A DNA stretch of 64,000 nt, taken from the NCBI RefSeq assembly GCF_040253615.1, contig NZ_JBEJGY010000004.1:6758001-6822000 (forward strand). Direction: 5' to 3'. Positions 44,242 to 51,989 of this stretch are shown here, in pieces. The number at the start of each line of letters is the position of its first letter. The stretch's first letter is position 1. The notes beneath the pieces are model-generated. The model was not told where the DNA came from and searched no databases. It saw nothing but the letters and a program-made list of their open reading frames with translations. The translations under genes were made by a program, and so were the position numbers. The stretch is from Streptomyces sp. Edi4. GTDB taxonomy: Bacteria; Actinomycetota; Actinomycetes; Streptomycetales; Streptomycetaceae.

Positions 44242-45075
44242 TCACACCCGGCAGGTGATCTCCCCGTGCGGGGTCATGAACCACGCGTCGTCCTGGGCCC
44301 CCCACGCCCGCCAGGCCTCGGCGATCGTGGCCAGTTCCTCGACCGTGGCGTGGCCGCCCTCGACCGCCAGGTCCGCGTACGAGGACGCGACCGTACGGTC
44401 CGCCCACAGACCGCCCCACCAGGCGCGCTCCTCGGCGGTGGCGAAGCACCAGGTGCTCGCCGACGCCCGGACGTCCACGCAACCCGCGGCCAGCGCCCAG
44501 GACTTCAGGCGCCGCCCCGCGTCCGGCTCGCCCCCATTGGCGCGTGCCACGCGGTGATACAGATCCAACCAGCTGTCCAGAGCGGGCAGTTCGGGATACC
44601 AGGCGAACGCCTTGTAGTCACTGTCGCGCACCGCGATGATCCCTCCCGGCTTGGTGACGCGGCGCATCTCGCGCAGCGCCCGCACCGGGTCACCGACGTG
44701 CTGGAGCACCTGGTGGGCGTGGACGACGCAGAACGTGTCGTCGGGGAAGTCCAGCGCGTGGACGTCGGCGACGGCGAACGACATGTTCTCCTGACCGCGT
44801 TCCGCCGCGTAGGCGCGCGCCTGCTCAACGATGCCCGGCGCGTGGTCGACCGCCGTCACGTGCCCGTCCGGGACCAGCGCGGCCAGGTCGGCGGAGATGG
44901 TGCCGGGACCGCAGCCGATGTCCAGGATCCGCATGTGCGGCTTCAGTTCACCGATGAGGTACGCGGCCGAGTTGGCGGCGGTACGCCAGGTGTGGGACCG
45001 CAGCACGGACTCGTGGTGGCCGTGGGTGTAGACCGCGCTCTCGCCCGGCGTGACCCGAGACGTCTCCTGTGACAT
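44242..45075 (-). CDS. SAM-dependent methyltransferase (UbiE-like)
   Basis: 277 residues. SAM-binding motif MRILDIGCGPGTISADLAAL near residue 48, then VTAVDHAPGIVEQARAYAAERG and SFAVADVHALDFPDDTFCVVHAHQVLQHVGDPVRALREMRRVTKPGGIIAVRD, the Methyltransf_11/25 pattern. GGGAG lies seven bases before ATG 45075. Upstream, in the 5-prime leader, is a 4-copy 9-base repeat. The C-terminal half is family-specific and unlike quinone methyltransferases; acceptor unknown. Confidence 0.9.
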   Translation of the reverse strand: MSQETSRVTPGESAVYTHGHHESVLRSHTWRTAANSAAYLIGELKPHMRILDIGCGPGTISADLAALVPDGHVTAVDHAPGIVEQARAYAAERGQENMSFAVADVHALDFPDDTFCVVHAHQVLQHVGDPVRALREMRRVTKPGGIIAVRDSDYKAFAWYPELPALDSWLDLYHRVARANGGEPDAGRRLKSWALAAGCVDVRASASTWCFATAEERAWWGGLWADRTVASSYADLAVEGGHATVEELATIAEAWRAWGAQDDAWFMTPHGEITCRV

Positions 45076-45093
45076 GGACGGACTCCCTTTCGG

Positions 45094-45129
45094 TGAACTG
45101 CCTGAACTGCCTGAACTGCCTGAACTGCC
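45094..45129. repeat. TGAACTGCC tandem repeat, 4 copies
   Basis: Four perfect 9-base copies, 18 bases upstream of the methyltransferase start. In mRNA sense it reads GGCAGTTCA repeated. It lies where the leader or promoter would be, so copy number might affect expression. Confidence 0.9.
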
Positions 45130-45260
45130 CTGCTGGTGAGCCCACTTTAAGAGGGCTGGCCAGATTATGAGATACCCGTCTTGAGATGTGAACGGGCGGG
45201 TGGTGCCCGTCGCCCGCCCGCAGGGGACTGGCTCCGACCCCCACGGGTACTCGGTCGCCC

Positions 45261-45689
45261 ATGGAAACGAACCCGCCCCACGTGCCGCAGCAGCTTTCCC
45301 AGGCTGTCCGGGACGCCATCAGGGACGAGCTGCGCGAGCAGACCCGCGAACACCGCCGCACCGCGCGGATGTACGCGGGCGCGGGTGCGGCCGCGCTCTA
45401 CGGAGGCGCCGCGCTCACCGCGTTCCTGCTCCTGGCGCTCGCCCTGGCACTGCCCTACTGGGCGGCCGCGCTGATCGTCGCCACGCTGCTGCTCGGGGCC
45501 GCCGTCCTCCTGAACAAGGCGGCCCGTGACAGCCGGAGAGCGCTCTCAGGCCGCGAGGTCCCCGACGCCGGCGCCCACGTGACGCCGCCCCTTGAGCCGG
45601 GCGTGCCGCCGGGCGCCCCCGTCGTGGCGCCCCCCAACTTCCCGCCCGACACCCCCAAGCGGCGGCCGGACCACCCACAGGGGGTTTGA
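45261..45689 (+). CDS. Holin-like small membrane protein
   Basis: 142 residues with amphipathic N-terminus (QLSQAVRDAIRDELREQTREHRRTARM), two hydrophobic helices (GAAALYGGAALTAFLLLALALALPYWAAALIVATLLLGAAVLL) and a Pro-rich tail (GVPPGAPVVAPPNFPPDTPKRRPDHP). The pattern is that of the phage-holin superfamily III (DUF1469-type). It precedes gvpO by 45 bases on the same strand and is probably the first gene of the gas vesicle operon. Its role is unknown; a GAGAGCGCTCTC palindrome lies within it (45536-45547). Confidence 0.75.
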   Translation: METNPPHVPQQLSQAVRDAIRDELREQTREHRRTARMYAGAGAAALYGGAALTAFLLLALALALPYWAAALIVATLLLGAAVLLNKAARDSRRALSGREVPDAGAHVTPPLEPGVPPGAPVVAPPNFPPDTPKRRPDHPQGV

Positions 45690-45734
45690 GCTGGCCCGTC
45701 GCGGCTACCCGAAAGGCCTAGAACGCGAGGTGAC

Positions 45735-46079
45735 ATGACTGAGAAATCCGAGAACCCGGAGAAGACGACATCCAGAACGGCGGCCAAGACCGCCCCGAAA
45801 TCCCGTGAGGACGACGGCCTTCCGAGCGCGGTGGAGGTTCTGCGGGGCGCTCGCGCCCAGCTGGCCGAGCTCATCGGCATGCCCGCCGAATCCGTCTCGT
45901 CCTTCGAGCGCACCGACGACGGCTGGCTGCTGAAGATCGAGGTCCTGGAACTCTCGCGGGTCCCGGACACGATGAGCCTTCTGGCCTCCTACGAAGTCGA
46001 GCTCGACTCGCACGGCGACCTCACCGGCTACCAACGGCTGCGCCGATACGAACGCGGCCGGGCCGACAAGAACACATGA
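45735..46079 (+). CDS. gvpO: Gas vesicle protein GvpO
   Basis: 114 residues. A charged N-terminus (to about 30) is followed by the GvpO core: SAVEVLRGARAQLAELIGMPAESVSSFERTDDGWLLKIEVLELSRVPDTMSLLASYEVELDSHGDLTGYQRLRRYERGR. This is the first gvp-type gene, as in the S. coelicolor order gvpO-A-F-G-Y-Z-J-L-S-K. GAGG four bases before ATG 45735. GvpO is an accessory or regulatory protein of gas vesicle assembly; its exact role is unknown. Confidence 0.93.
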   Translation: MTEKSENPEKTTSRTAAKTAPKSREDDGLPSAVEVLRGARAQLAELIGMPAESVSSFERTDDGWLLKIEVLELSRVPDTMSLLASYEVELDSHGDLTGYQRLRRYERGRADKNT

Positions 46080-46448
46080 CCGCGAACATGCGCAGGACGC
46101 GCGAAATATCCGCGACGCACGATTCGTCCCCCATACACGAACCGTCCGCCATGCACGAACCGTCCGCCCGTCCCGGAGGGTGGCGAGGCTCACAGGGGCC
46201 ACCGCCCGGCGGGCGGGGCAGATGGTCAAGGGCCCCCGGCGCTCACGCGGCGCAGTCGGCCCCAGGACGCCGGACAGCATCCGCACCGGCATCGGTACCG
46301 GCACCGGCATCCGCACCGACACCGGCACCCGCGCCGGCTCACGCACCCGCACCGGCATCCGGACGAGCGGCACCACCCGACAGAAGACGGACGACAGGCA
46401 CCACCTGACAGAAGACAGTCGGACTACACGTAAGGAGGCCCGGACACC
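46080..46448. other. Low-complexity insertion between gvpO and gvpA
   Basis: 369 bases in a place where a short spacer is expected. An ATG overlaps the gvpO stop and opens a 110-codon Ala/Pro frame, and another frame reads Thr/Gly/Arg; both come from degenerate ACCGGCATC/CGCACC repeats (about 46278-46365). Neither looks like a protein family. The end has the gvpA ribosome site AAGGAGG. Confidence 0.5.
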
Positions 46449-46868
46449 ATGACGGTTGTCCCGGCACAGCAAGGCGGCAGCGGCGGCACCAGTGGTCTCT
46501 ATGACGTCCTGGAGCTGGTGCTCGACCGAGGACTCGTGATCGACGCGTTCGTACGTGTCTCCCTGGTCGGCATCGAAATCCTGAAGATCGACATACGGGT
46601 CGTGGTCGCCAGCGTCGACACCTACCTGCGCTTCGCCGAAGCGTGCAACCGCCTCGACCTGGAGGCCGGCCCGCACCGCAACCCCGGCCTTCCCGACCTC
46701 GTCGGCGACGTCACCGAGTCCGGCGCCCGCGGCAAGACCAAGGGAGCGCTCTCAGGCGCCGCGCAGACCATCTCCGATGCCTTCAAGGAGGCACGCGACG
46801 ACGGTGAGCGCGAAACCAAGCCCCGGGCCCGGCGTACCACCTCGCGCCGTAAGGAGGAGCAGGAATGA
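46449..46868 (+). CDS. gvpA: Gas vesicle structural protein GvpA
   Basis: 139 residues. The gas vesicle structural core is SGLYDVLELVLDRGLVIDAFVRVSLVGIEILKIDIRVVVASVDTYLRFAEACNRLDL, matching the conserved shell-forming region of GvpA/J proteins with amphipathic helices and beta strands. The C-terminal 70 residues are charged (KEARDDGERETKPRARR), longer than in cyanobacterial GvpA and as in Streptomyces. AAGGAGG lies ten bases before ATG 46449. It overlaps gvpF by four bases. Whether gas vesicles form in Streptomyces is uncertain; the protein may have another function. Confidence 0.93.
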   Translation: MTVVPAQQGGSGGTSGLYDVLELVLDRGLVIDAFVRVSLVGIEILKIDIRVVVASVDTYLRFAEACNRLDLEAGPHRNPGLPDLVGDVTESGARGKTKGALSGAAQTISDAFKEARDDGERETKPRARRTTSRRKEEQE

Positions 46869-47581
46869 CCACGTACGTCTACGGAATCGCGCGCCGGGGC
46901 CACGGACGGCTCCCCGAGCAGATGGGCGGCATCGGCGACCCGCCGCGCCCCGTGCGCACCGTCGAGCAGGGTGAACTCGTGGCGCTCGTCAGCGACGCCC
47001 CCGAAGAGCTCAAGCCCAAGCGGCGCGACCTGCTCGCCCACCAGAACGTGCTCGCCGAGGCGGGCGCGGGCGGTCCCGTGCTGCCCATGCGGTTCGGCGG
47101 GGTGTCCACCGACGACGAAGCCGTACGGGCCGTGCTCGCCGAACACGAGGAACGCTACCTCGAACGGCTCCAGGCGCTCGACGGCAAGGTCGAGTACAAC
47201 GTCAAGGCGACCCACGACGAGGAAGCCGTTCTGCATCAAGTCCTCGCGGACAACGCCGAGTTGAGGGCGCTGAGCGAAGCCAACCGGAAGTCTGGCGGCG
47301 GCACCTACGAGGACAAGCTCCGGCTCGGCGAACGCATCGCCGCCGCCGTGCAGCAGCGCGAGAGGACCGACGCCGCCCTCGTGGAGCAGGCCCTGCGGGA
47401 CGCCGCCGAGGAGCAGTGCCCGGGACCGCAGTCCACCGGCTGGCTGGCCAACATCTCCTTCCTCGTGCCGCGCGAAAGCGCCGACGAATTCATCGCGACC
47501 GTGGACCGCGTGCGCGCCCAGGCGCCCCACCTGGTGGTCCAGGTGCACGGCCCGCTGCCCCCCTACAGCTTCACGGGGTGA
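46865..47581 (+). CDS. gvpF: Gas vesicle protein GvpF
   Basis: 238 residues of the GvpL/GvpF family: YVYGIARRGH at the start, VSDAPEEL and LLAHQNVLAEAGAGGPVLPMRFGGVSTDDEAVRAVLAEHEERYLERL (the conserved core), VEYNVKATHDEEAVLHQVLAD, then the C-terminal WLANISFLVPRESADEFIATVDRV and GPLPPYSF. GvpF is a minor component thought to nucleate the shell. ATG 46865 overlaps the gvpA stop (ATGA), so translation is coupled. Confidence 0.95.
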   Translation: MTTYVYGIARRGHGRLPEQMGGIGDPPRPVRTVEQGELVALVSDAPEELKPKRRDLLAHQNVLAEAGAGGPVLPMRFGGVSTDDEAVRAVLAEHEERYLERLQALDGKVEYNVKATHDEEAVLHQVLADNAELRALSEANRKSGGGTYEDKLRLGERIAAAVQQRERTDAALVEQALRDAAEEQCPGPQSTGWLANISFLVPRESADEFIATVDRVRAQAPHLVVQVHGPLPPYSFTG

Positions 47582-47585
47582 ACCA

Positions 47586-47840
47586 GTGGGCCTCCTGAAG
47601 GAGCTGCTGCTGCTTCCCGCGGCGCCCGTCCGAGGCACCTTCTGGGTGCTCGGACAGGTCGCCGCGGAAGCGGAGCGGCAGTACTACGACCCGGCGACCG
47701 TGCGACGTGAACTCGCCCAGCTGGAAAAGCAATTGATGGAGGGCGAGATCGACGAGGCAGAGTTCGACCGCCGCGAGGACGAACTCCTCGACCGGCTTGA
47801 GCACCCCGCGCGCGCCGCATCCGATTTCGGGAGGAACTGA
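47586..47840 (+). CDS. gvpG: Gas vesicle protein GvpG
   Basis: 84-residue helical protein: GLLKELLLLPAAPVRGTFWVLGQVAAEAERQYYDPATVRRELAQLEKQLMEGEIDEAEFDRREDELLDRL. This is the typical GvpG length and has the coiled-coil-like second half. It starts with GTG 47586, four bases after gvpF. Its stop overlaps the start of gvpJ by one base (TGATG). An accessory assembly protein. Confidence 0.93.
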   Translation: MGLLKELLLLPAAPVRGTFWVLGQVAAEAERQYYDPATVRRELAQLEKQLMEGEIDEAEFDRREDELLDRLEHPARAASDFGRN

Positions 47841-48205
47841 TGGCGACCCCGGCACGATTCCCCGACGCCTACCCGTCCGACGGCGGCGGCGCCAACCTCG
47901 CAGACATTCTCGAACGCGTCCTCGACAAGGGAATCGTCATAGCCGGGGACATCCGCATCAACCTCCTCGACATAGAACTCCTCACCATCAAACTGCGTCT
48001 CGTCGTCGCCTCGATCGACAAGGCGAAGGAGATGGGCATCGACTGGTGGGAGGACGACCCCTCCCTGTCCACCGGTGCCCGGCGACGCGAACTCGCCCGT
48101 GAGAACGAGGAGTTGAAGGCACGGCTCGCCGCGCTGGAGGCGGCCCGCTCCCCACAGGCCGAGGCGGGCGCGGAGAAGGAGCCAAGGGCGGTGACCGATG
48201 AATGA
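47840..48205 (+). CDS. gvpJ: Gas vesicle protein GvpJ
   Basis: 121-residue GvpA-like protein: NLADILERVLDKGIVIAGDIRINLLDIELLTIKLRLVVASIDKAKEMGIDWWEDDPSLS, followed by a coiled-coil helix (RRRELARENEELKARLAALEAA). In the S. coelicolor order the gene in this place is gvpJ; gvpY and gvpZ, which lie between gvpG and gvpJ there, are missing. GvpJ is a minor shell or tip protein. Directly overlaps gvpG and gvpL. Confidence 0.9.
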   Translation: MATPARFPDAYPSDGGGANLADILERVLDKGIVIAGDIRINLLDIELLTIKLRLVVASIDKAKEMGIDWWEDDPSLSTGARRRELARENEELKARLAALEAARSPQAEAGAEKEPRAVTDE

Positions 48206-48977
48206 CAACGAGCTGCTGTATGTGTACGCCGTCACCCGCCCCTTCTCCGGGGAGCTTCCCGAGGGGGTGCGCGGACTCGACGGCCGGCCGCCCCGGGTGA
48301 TCGAACACGACGGGCTGTGCGCGGCGGTGAGCCGGGTGCCCGCCGAGGAGTTCGACGCGGCCCCGCTCCGCGCGCGCCTGGAAGACCTCGACTGGCTCGC
48401 CGCGACCGCCCGCGCCCACGAGGCGGTGATCGCCGCGCTCGCCGCGGTCACCTGCCCGGTGCCGCTGAGGCTCGCGACCGTATGCCGCGACGAGAGCGGT
48501 GTCCGGCGCCTGATCGACTCCGGCCGCGCCCGCTTCGTACCGACCATCGAACGCCTCGACGGCCGGGTCGAATGGGGCGTCAAGGTGTACGCGCAGGCCC
48601 AGCCACCGGCGCCGGAGCCCGAGGCGAAGGCGGCCAGCGGGCGCGACTATCTGCGCCGCCGGCTCGGCCAGCGGCAGTCCCGCGACGACACCTGGCGGCG
48701 CGCGGGAGCGCTCTCACGGGCCCTGCACGCCGACCTGTGCGAGCGCGCCGAAGCCGGACGCCTGCACCGCCCCCAGAGCGGCCAGCTCTCGGGCAAGTCC
48801 GGTGAGAACGTTCTCAACGCCGCCTACCTGGTGCCGCGCGAACGCAGCGAGGAGTTCGTCGCGGCGGTGCGCGAACGCACCCCGGGCGACGAGGGCGTAC
48901 GCGTGGAGCTGACCGGCCCCTGGGCGCCGTACTCCTTCGCGGGCGGCCCGGACGACGGCCAGGAGGCGCAGCTGTGA
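48198..48977 (+). CDS. gvpL: Gas vesicle protein GvpL
   Basis: 259 residues, GvpL/GvpF family: LLYVYAVTRPFSGEL, VSRVPAEEFD, LDWLAATARAHEAVIAALAAVTCPVPLRLATVCRDESGVRRLI, RLDGRVEWGVKVYAQ and the C-terminal VLNAAYLVPRERSEEFVAAVRE, WAPYSFAGG. It starts eight bases inside gvpJ and ends overlapping gvpS by four (GTGA). Accessory or nucleation function. Confidence 0.93.
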   Translation: MNDNELLYVYAVTRPFSGELPEGVRGLDGRPPRVIEHDGLCAAVSRVPAEEFDAAPLRARLEDLDWLAATARAHEAVIAALAAVTCPVPLRLATVCRDESGVRRLIDSGRARFVPTIERLDGRVEWGVKVYAQAQPPAPEPEAKAASGRDYLRRRLGQRQSRDDTWRRAGALSRALHADLCERAEAGRLHRPQSGQLSGKSGENVLNAAYLVPRERSEEFVAAVRERTPGDEGVRVELTGPWAPYSFAGGPDDGQEAQL

Positions 48978-49186
48978 GGGACGGCGAAGGAGCCCTCGCG
49001 CAGCGCGAGGTCGCCCTCGTCGACCTGCTCGACCGGCTGCTCGCCGGCGGCGTGGTCATCACCGGCGACCTCACGCTGCGCATCGCGGACGTCGACCTCG
49101 TCCGCATCGACCTCAACGCGCTGATCAGCTCCGTCAGCGCCGACGTCCCCTCACCTTTCGACGACTTCGAGGAGGCGACGACGTAA
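48974..49186 (+). CDS. gvpS: Gas vesicle protein GvpS (GvpA-like)
   Basis: 70-residue GvpA-like protein: ALVDLLDRLLAGGVVITGDLTLRIADVDLVRIDLNALISSV. GTG 48974 overlaps the gvpL stop. Its place between gvpL and gvpK matches gvpS of S. coelicolor. Minor shell protein by family resemblance. Confidence 0.9.
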   Translation: MRDGEGALAQREVALVDLLDRLLAGGVVITGDLTLRIADVDLVRIDLNALISSVSADVPSPFDDFEEATT

Positions 49187-49719
49187 TGGACACGACGGAC
49201 CTCACGCCCACGGGCGCCTTGGAAGCGCTGGACATCCTGACCGGCGCGGACGGCGCGGACGGCGCGGACGGTGCGCTGGGCGACACGCGGCGCGGTACGC
49301 GGGCCACGGATGACGTACGCGGTACGGATGATGCGCGCGGAGCGAAGAGCACGGACGGCGCACGCGTGGCGGATGACGCAGGTACCGGGGACGACGCACG
49401 CGGCGCGGACGTGCGGGACGGCGGCGGCGAGGGGAAGGCGCGGCGGCGGGTGGAGCTCGAGCCCGAGACCGTGGAGCGCGATCTCGCCCGGCTCGTCCTG
49501 ACGGTCGTCGAGCTGCTGCGCCAGCTCATGGAACGCCAGGCCCTGCGCCGAGTCGAGACCGGCGCGCTCACCGAGGACCAGGAGGAGCGCATCGGGCTCA
49601 CGCTCATGCTCCTGGAGGACAGGATGGCCGAACTGAGGTCCAAGTTCGGGCTGCGCCCGGAAGACCTCAACATCGACCTCGGCCCGCTCGGCCCGCTCCT
49701 CCCCAGGGATGGAGCCTGA
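49186..49719 (+). CDS. gvpK: Gas vesicle protein GvpK
   Basis: 177 residues. The conserved GvpK core is the last 90 residues: RRVELEPETVERDLARLVLTVVELLRQLMERQALRRVETGALTEDQEERIGLTLMLLEDRMAELRSKFGLRPEDLNIDLGPLGPLL. The first 85 residues are a low-complexity Asp/Gly/Ala/Arg/Thr-rich extension made of degenerate GADGADGADG and TDDVRGTDDARG repeats, which ordinary GvpK proteins lack. ATG 49186 shares an A with the gvpS stop (TAATG). Last gene of the operon; a hairpin follows at 49769. Confidence 0.92.
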   Translation: MDTTDLTPTGALEALDILTGADGADGADGALGDTRRGTRATDDVRGTDDARGAKSTDGARVADDAGTGDDARGADVRDGGGEGKARRRVELEPETVERDLARLVLTVVELLRQLMERQALRRVETGALTEDQEERIGLTLMLLEDRMAELRSKFGLRPEDLNIDLGPLGPLLPRDGA

Positions 49720-49724
49720 CCGGA

Positions 49725-49748
49725 GACGGCAAGACGGCAAGACGGCAA
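49725..49748. repeat. GACGGCAA repeat, 3 copies
   Basis: Three perfect 8-base copies after the gvpK stop, followed by degenerate GGCAATGGGG/GGCGGCAAG. Confidence 0.8.
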
Positions 49749-49768
49749 TGGGGTAAGGCGGCAAGGGG

Positions 49769-49792
49769 GCCGGAGCGAAACACCGCTCCGGC
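49769..49792. terminator. Hairpin between convergent gvpK and PAP2-kinase genes
   Basis: GCCGGAGCG, loop AAACAC, CGCTCCGGC: perfect 9-base stem extendable by wobble and GC pairs. It lies 50 bases after gvpK and 34 bases before the stop of the opposing gene, so it can end both transcripts. Confidence 0.8.
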
Positions 49793-49826
49793 TCCCACGC
49801 GCGCCCTTGCGCGACCCCCGACTCCC

Positions 49827-51026
49827 TCAAGCGCGAGCCGACGGACGGTACACGGTCAGCGCCTCGGGTAGCTTGTCCAGCGTCAGCTCGCCTCGGCTGC
49901 CCTGCGTGTCCTCCCTCAACGGCCGCTCGCCGCGCAGCACTTGGAGCGCTCCGCGAACTCCTGCCGCCCAGCCGCCGATCCGTGGCGACCGGCGTTCGCG
50001 CCGCCGCACAAGCCCGGGGCGGACGCCCAGGTTGAACGTGTTGGGGAAGCGACCCGCCTCCGCGCCGTCCGGGCCCGGCCCGAACCGGCCGAGGTCCACC
50101 CGCACCGCGTCGCCAGAGGCCAGCGCCCGGCAGGTGTCCCGGACCCCCTCGATGCCGAGGTCACGCGCGAAGTGGTTCAGGGTGCCGTCCGGGAACACGG
50201 CGAGCGGTACGCCGGCCCGGGCCGCGACCACCGCCGCCCGATTGACCGTGCGCTCACCGCCACACACACCGAGCACCGCACCCCGTCCGGCCGCCTTCTC
50301 CAGAGCCGACGGCAGATCGTCAGCGTCGCACTCGACGACCTCGGCGAGCGGCAGCCCCTCGCGGATCAGCGCGGCCCGCGTGAGAGCGCTTCCAGACTCG
50401 CGGTTGACGACGACCATCACGTCCTTGCCCTCGGGCAGCGCCGGTGCATCGGCGTGCGGACGGCCGGGTGGCGGAAGCTGCGCACGGGTCGGCACGAGCC
50501 CGCGCATCGCGAACGCCGCGCCCACCCCCAGGGCCGCGCCCGCCAGCACATCGCCCGGATAGTGCACTCCGGTGTAGACGCGGGACGCCGCCACCGAGAA
50601 GCCGACCGGCGCCAAGAGCGCGCCCAAGGACGGTGACTCCAGGGCGACACCCGTCACGAACGCGGCGGCGGACGCGGAATGGCCGGACGGAAACGACGTC
50701 GTGATCGGGCGGCGCTTCAACTGGCGTACCAGCGGCACCCCGTCGAGCAGCGGACGCTCCCGGCGCACCGAATGCTTCGCCACGGTGTTCACGGTCAGCG
50801 AGGCCAGCGCCAGTGAGGCGACGCCCCGCACCGCGGCGCGCCGGGCGCGCGGCGAGCCGGTCGCGCCCAGGGCGGACGCAGCCGCGAACCAGAGCACCCC
50901 ATGGTTCGCGGCCCGGCTCAGCCGTGGCAGTACGGCTTCGGCGGCCGGCCAGTGTCTGGCGGCGGCGAAGTCGAAGAGCGCCCGGTCCCGGGCGGCGAGT
51001 CGTTTGTGCCAGGTGGAGTACGTCAT
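49827..51026 (-). CDS. PAP2 phosphatase/diacylglycerol kinase-like fusion protein
   Basis: 399 residues. The N-terminal half (about 1-180) is a PAP2-type phosphatase: KHSVRRERP, SFPSGHSASAAAF and SRVYTGVHYPGD hold the catalytic Arg/His/Asp set, with hydrophobic helices. The second half (about 200-380) is a DAGK catalytic-like domain: VMVVVNRESGSAL, then PLAVFPDGTLNHFARDLGIEG and a C-terminal RPGLVRRRERR. In the usual glycine loop GGDGT the sequence here is GGERT. Such fusions occur in many actinobacteria and act on phospholipids. ATG 51026 is preferred by family sequence; an ATG at 51059 is an alternative. Confidence 0.88.
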   Translation of the reverse strand: MTYSTWHKRLAARDRALFDFAAARHWPAAEAVLPRLSRAANHGVLWFAAASALGATGSPRARRAAVRGVASLALASLTVNTVAKHSVRRERPLLDGVPLVRQLKRRPITTSFPSGHSASAAAFVTGVALESPSLGALLAPVGFSVAASRVYTGVHYPGDVLAGAALGVGAAFAMRGLVPTRAQLPPPGRPHADAPALPEGKDVMVVVNRESGSALTRAALIREGLPLAEVVECDADDLPSALEKAAGRGAVLGVCGGERTVNRAAVVAARAGVPLAVFPDGTLNHFARDLGIEGVRDTCRALASGDAVRVDLGRFGPGPDGAEAGRFPNTFNLGVRPGLVRRRERRSPRIGGWAAGVRGALQVLRGERPLREDTQGSRGELTLDKLPEALTVYRPSARA

Positions 51027-51989
51027 GGCACGCGGGTACCCGACCCCCTTCCGTTCCATCCGCACCTGCCCGCATTCGACCGGGCGCCCAACCGGCCCCA
51101 CCTGGGGCAAGTCCACCGCACTCCGAATGCACGCCCGAATGCTCCCGCGCGCCCGCGTTGATGCTTCGTCAGGATGCGGGCGATGTACGGGAAACGCGTG
51201 GGCGCCGGCAGCCGGTCGTGCGGCGCGGCGCGGCTGATGTCGACCAGCGCGGAGCCCGCCGCCCGGGGGTCGGCCACATCGCCGAGGCTCACCCTGCCGA
51301 ACGGACGCTCCCGCGCCACCACCGGAAGCCGCCGCACCCGATCTGGCCGGGGATGAGCAGGTGGCCGCGCGGGTGGCCACCGACTTCCTGCGCCTCCCCA
51401 AGGTCGCCTTCCGCGCTGCGAACGACCAAACCGACGTCCTCATCCTTGATGTCGTGGCCCTCGGCACGGAGCCGGGTGCCGGGTACCGGCGTCGGGATCG
51501 GCGGTGGGACCGGTTCCGCTCTCCTGGTTCCCTCGATCGAGGTATGGGTGGGTGGTCCGTTTTCGGCCTTCACAGACTCTGCGGGCGGCCCGGCCTCCCG
51601 AGATCAAGTCGGCGCCGCATGAGGCGGTCTGATGGGCAGTCACACGGAGGGGGCTCGCGCTGCCGCACACAGGACGCAGCGGCCGCGGGCCCGGTGCCGT
51701 CGAGCGGCCGGCCGGACCGTTGCCCTGTTCAGTTGGGGGAGTGGTCGGGGCGGCGGTTGGGCTGGGCCATGAGCTCGTGGTTGGTGGCCCGGGCGGCGTT
51801 GAGATCGTCGCCGTGGTCCTGGGGCACGACCTCCAGGTCGACGACGTGCTGTTCGAGGGTGCTGGTCCGGGCCTTCCGGCCGGTGGCTTCGGGGCGCGTG
51901 GACCGTGCGCCGTGGATGCCGTATGCCGCAGATGCCGTAGGCCGCTCTATCGCACAGATCACATAGATGCAGAGCCCATTAAACTCGCT
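51027..51989. other. Poorly coding region with a transposon-associated remnant
   Basis: Nearly one kilobase without an intact gene. A minus-strand stretch about 51150-51337 reads RLPVVARERPFGRVSLGDVADPRAAG and a plus-strand one near 51361 reads VAARVATDFLRLPKVAFRAANDQTD; neither is a recognisable family. The only family-like piece is at 51729-51962 on the minus strand. It looks like an eroded integration zone between the PAP2-kinase gene and the CdtB-like gene. Confidence 0.4.
51729..51962 (-). pseudogene. Remnant of a DUF6262-type transposon accessory protein
   Basis: The frame holds RKARTSTLEQHVVDLEVVPQDHGDDLNAARATNHELMAQPN, close in pattern to the C-terminal coiled-coil of DUF6262 proteins found beside tyrosine-recombinase-type transposons. 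No upstream helix-turn-helix half or recombinase is present, so this is a fragment. Confidence 0.4.

Noticed and set aside
46076..46408. 110-codon Ala/Pro frame between gvpO and gvpA
   Set aside because: Low complexity without family features; although it overlaps the gvpO stop it lacks codon evidence and other Streptomyces clusters have no gene there.
45705..46676. 323-codon minus-strand frame over gvpO/gvpA
   Set aside because: Shadow of repeat-rich DNA (VRMPVPVPMPV); no ribosome site and opposed by recognised gvp genes.
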